Below, piece by piece: positions 61,356 to 64,000 of a stretch of DNA of 64,000 nucleotides. The notes under the pieces were generated by a model, which made no database searches, was not told where the DNA came from, and worked only from the letters and a program-made list of their open reading frames with translations. Each line of letters begins with the position of its first letter. Position 1 is the first letter of the stretch. Position numbers and translations under genes: made by a program. Location: positions 1 through 64,000 of the forward strand of contig CAIYDX010000376.1 of assembly GCA_903925005.1 (NCBI GenBank), in the 5' to 3' direction. The stretch comes from an uncultured Geobacteraceae bacterium. Lineage in GTDB: Bacteria; Desulfobacterota; Desulfuromonadia; Geobacterales; Pseudopelobacteraceae.

Positions 61356-62740
61356 CGCATTCTTCCAGTACTGCCGGTTCTCTTCGTATTCTGCGGATGC
61401 TCCTTGAACTCATCCTCCCAGACCGGATCGGCAATCTCCGCATAGGAGCGGGAGTAGTCGTCCATGCTCTCCGCCAGAGAGGTGAAAATATCTTCCGCCC
61501 CCTCATGGGTCGGATAGGCGCCTTCCGAGGTGAACAGTTCCCGTCCGGCGGCCGGTTGGTCAATCAGCATGCAGGGACGGAGCAGGTTCTCATGTTCACC
61601 CTGTTTCTCACGGATCTTCCGGAAAAACGGGGAAGCCAGCGCCTCATGAATAGTCGTCCGCCGGATATTATCGACGGCAAAATGGCAAAAGACACACGGC
61701 TCGATGTCGCCGTTGGCATTGATATGAAAATATTTGCGCCCCCCGGCCAGACAGCCGGAGATCATCGGACCGTCGTTCCAGAAATCGATGAACAGCATCG
61801 GCTTGGTAGCGCGATAATCGACCACGGTCCGGCGCAGATCATCCCGCTGTTCTGGAGTGGGCATCAGTTCCGGCTCGGGCTTGCGGCCAACCGGAACATA
61901 CGAAAAGAGCCACATGGCAAAGACCCCCTTCTTCAGCAGCATATCGATGTAATCGCCATTGGTGATGATGTCGGAGTTTTTGCGGGAATGGGTGAATGAC
62001 CCGCAGAAGGAGAGTCCCCCTTCCCGCAGCAGGTCCATGGCATGCATAACCTTTTGGAAATGCCCCGCGCCTCGGCGTTCGTCGGTCTCCTGTTCGTACC
62101 CCTCAAGCGAAAATGACGGCATCACATTTCCGACCTCGGTCAGTTTCTCAACCATTTTTTCATCGATCAGGCCACCGTGAGTGAAGACCAGGAAAGCCAT
62201 GTCACTATGTTTTTTGAATATCTCGAAAATGCCTTCCATATAGAAAGGTTCGCCGCCGGAGATCACGGCAAAATAGACCCCCATCTCCTTCATCTGGATC
62301 AGGATGGAATCGACCTCATCCAGCGTAAGTTCTAATGACTTGTTATAGTCGCCGGCATAACATCCGTAACAGTTGAGGTTACAACGCATCGTGGGGCTGA
62401 TGACCACGGTTGAAGGGGGATAATAGCCATGCTTGTCGTTCCACTCCTTGCGCTTGTTGGTACCGTTCAGCAGATGATTGACCAGCAGGTTGCTGATCCA
62501 TTTGTCGCGCTGATTGGGGTGCAAATCACGCAGAATCCGCCGGGGAAATTCGATGCTCGGATGCTTTTCCCGCACCAGACCGCGAATCCAGCGGATGCGT
62601 TCCTTGTAGTAATCCTTCTTGGGAATCATCTCCATCAGGTGGGTCATACGGATCAGCGTCTCATCCGATGAATTGGTCGCCAATGAGAGGAGATAGGAAA
62701 GTACTTTTTCCTTGGTGTAATTTTTAAGGGTGTTGGTCAT
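61352..62740 (-). CDS. Radical SAM protein, SPASM-like C-terminus
   Basis: SPTMRCNLNCYGCYAGDYN (CxxxCxxC); ISGGEPF; INANGDIEPCVFCHFA. Confidence 0.88.
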   Translation of the reverse strand: MTNTLKNYTKEKVLSYLLSLATNSSDETLIRMTHLMEMIPKKDYYKERIRWIRGLVREKHPSIEFPRRILRDLHPNQRDKWISNLLVNHLLNGTNKRKEWNDKHGYYPPSTVVISPTMRCNLNCYGCYAGDYNKSLELTLDEVDSILIQMKEMGVYFAVISGGEPFYMEGIFEIFKKHSDMAFLVFTHGGLIDEKMVEKLTEVGNVMPSFSLEGYEQETDERRGAGHFQKVMHAMDLLREGGLSFCGSFTHSRKNSDIITNGDYIDMLLKKGVFAMWLFSYVPVGRKPEPELMPTPEQRDDLRRTVVDYRATKPMLFIDFWNDGPMISGCLAGGRKYFHINANGDIEPCVFCHFAVDNIRRTTIHEALASPFFRKIREKQGEHENLLRPCMLIDQPAAGRELFTSEGAYPTHEGAEDIFTSLAESMDDYSRSYAEIADPVWEDEFKEHPQNTKRTGSTGRMR

Positions 62741-62755
62741 TTGACTGATGCCTCG

Positions 62756-63418
62756 TTACATATAACGTAAGAATATCATGCTGATGTTGAATGTATCATG
62801 TATGGGCCGATAGTGGCTGGTTGAACGGCCATCGGCCACCCGTGCCGCGACCGGAAGCGAACCGATCGCAAAGCCGTTTTTCCAGGCTTTCAGCAGGATT
62901 TCCATCTCCAGGGCGTAACCATTTGACTTTAGGTGCACGCTTTTCAATACCTCCCGTGAATAGCACCTGAAACCGGACTGACTGTCGGTGATTTCAAAAC
63001 CGGTACGTTTCCAGATGCACCAGACACCGATACGGTTCCAAAACTTCCGGAGTCCGGACATCTGCTCGAATTGGGAGTGACGGGACGCTATCAGTATCCC
63101 CCAATGGCCGCTTTGCGCAGAAGCAAGCAGATGCGGAATCGCTGAGACATCATGCTGGCCGTCGGCATCTATCGTGACCACACCGTCAAAACCTGACTCA
63201 ATCACCCAGGCAAAACCGGTTTTCAGCGCAGCGCCCTTGCCTAGGTTTCGCTGATGCCGGAGCAGCGTGACCGGTAATCCCGACAGCAGAGCTGCCGTGT
63301 CATCATCCGAACCATCATCGACCACCGCCACAGGCAGGCCATGTTCCAAGCACTCGCGAACCACTGCCGGAATGGTTTTTTCAGCATTATATGAAGGAAT
63401 CAGGATACATGCTGCCAC
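62756..63418 (-). CDS. Family 2 glycosyltransferase (DPM1/polyprenyl-phosphate mannosyltransferase-like)
   Basis: ILIPSYNAEKTIPAVVRECLEHGLPVAVVDDGSDDDT; GVVTIDADGQHD. Confidence 0.88.
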   Translation of the reverse strand: MAACILIPSYNAEKTIPAVVRECLEHGLPVAVVDDGSDDDTAALLSGLPVTLLRHQRNLGKGAALKTGFAWVIESGFDGVVTIDADGQHDVSAIPHLLASAQSGHWGILIASRHSQFEQMSGLRKFWNRIGVWCIWKRTGFEITDSQSGFRCYSREVLKSVHLKSNGYALEMEILLKAWKNGFAIGSLPVAARVADGRSTSHYRPIHDTFNISMIFLRYM

Positions 63419-64000
63419 TCGTCTACCATCTCCTTTAAGGTGATGAATCGATAACGCCGGAGCAGCTCACTCAAGCGGGGAGCCGCATCGGTTCGGGCTC
63501 CATAGGAAACGAAGCGTTTCAGATAGTTCAGTTCGAGCCGGGGGCCGTCAGGGTCCACCTCGCGGGGGTGAAGATATAGAACCGCCGGATGATCAGATCG
63601 ATTCAGCTCCTCGACGGTCGCACGGATCATCCTGAACGGGAAGAACCTGAACCCCCATCCGCCACCGGTCGGCAGGTTACCGATCCAGGACCTTGTCACC
63701 ATCGGCGGAATCTCCCACAGCCCTGCTCCCTCGCCTTCAAGACGGTAGGGGGTGCGGCGGCCTCTGGAAGTACCCACAAAAGGGAGCGGATTAAGACTTG
63801 AATCATACCGGTACCCCTGTTCCCGCAAGATGGCAAAGGCCCAGCCGGTCTGTTCCGACAAAGACCATTGCGGCGCCCTGTAGCCATACGGCCGCTGCCC
63901 GGTCTGCTTCATCAGTATCCGCTCGGTGAGCCGAAGTTCATCCCGAAATTGTTGCGGCGTCAGATCGGACACCAGACGGTGTGAATAGCCGTGCGAGGCG
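63400..64000 (-). CDS. Polysaccharide deacetylase (C-terminal DUF3473-like), truncated by window edge
   Basis: Frame stays open to 64000, reading ASHGYSHRLVSDLTPQQFRDELR...; GYRAPQWSL, YLHPREVDPD motifs. Confidence 0.85.
   Translation of the reverse strand, partial: ASHGYSHRLVSDLTPQQFRDELRLTERILMKQTGQRPYGYRAPQWSLSEQTGWAFAILREQGYRYDSSLNPLPFVGTSRGRRTPYRLEGEGAGLWEIPPMVTRSWIGNLPTGGGWGFRFFPFRMIRATVEELNRSDHPAVLYLHPREVDPDGPRLELNYLKRFVSYGARTDAAPRLSELLRRYRFITLKEMVDEWQHVS

Overview
This 64 kb window looks like a core-chromosome segment of a Geobacter/Pelobacter-like desulfuromonad (inferred from gene content). Nearly all genes are on the minus strand.

Left to right:
(1) Right edge of an integrative element: truncated tyrosine integrase beside tRNA-Glu(UUC).
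(2) NlpC/P60 protein, CheR, small lipoprotein, HypA, GTP-PEPCK.
(3) Energy module: membrane Fe-S ETF:quinone oxidoreductase-like protein, ferredoxin-fused EtfA, EtfB.
(4) Glutamate synthase gltBD.
(5) PilZ protein plus a Liv-type binding protein.
(6) Long operon usp-livGF-SBP-livHM-CoA transferase-thiolase-3-hydroxybutyrate dehydrogenase. It has a textbook -24/-12 promoter and upstream TTCC-N8-GGAA palindromes, and lies near a lipase-like lipoprotein and a PAS/sigma-54 activator.
(7) Phd/ParE-type toxin-antitoxin pair overlapping pcrA/uvrD.
(8) Flagellar operon flhA to flgL.
(9) msrA/msrB.
(10) Tightly coupled lipid/polyketide-type cluster running off the right edge: MMPL exporter, lipoprotein, LolA-like, dehydratase, His-less KS, KS, KR, two B12-type radical SAM, thioesterase, stand-alone acyltransferase, ACP, LpxL-like acyltransferase, SPASM-like radical SAM, GT2, polysaccharide deacetylase. 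This is the best candidate for an undescribed system.

Three families of hairpin-forming interspersed repeats (two copies each) also occur. One family has entered coding sequence, giving the EtfA C-terminal tail and a 28-codon insert in PcrA/UvrD. No CRISPR array or rRNA was seen. All family calls come from reading motifs; no database search was run.
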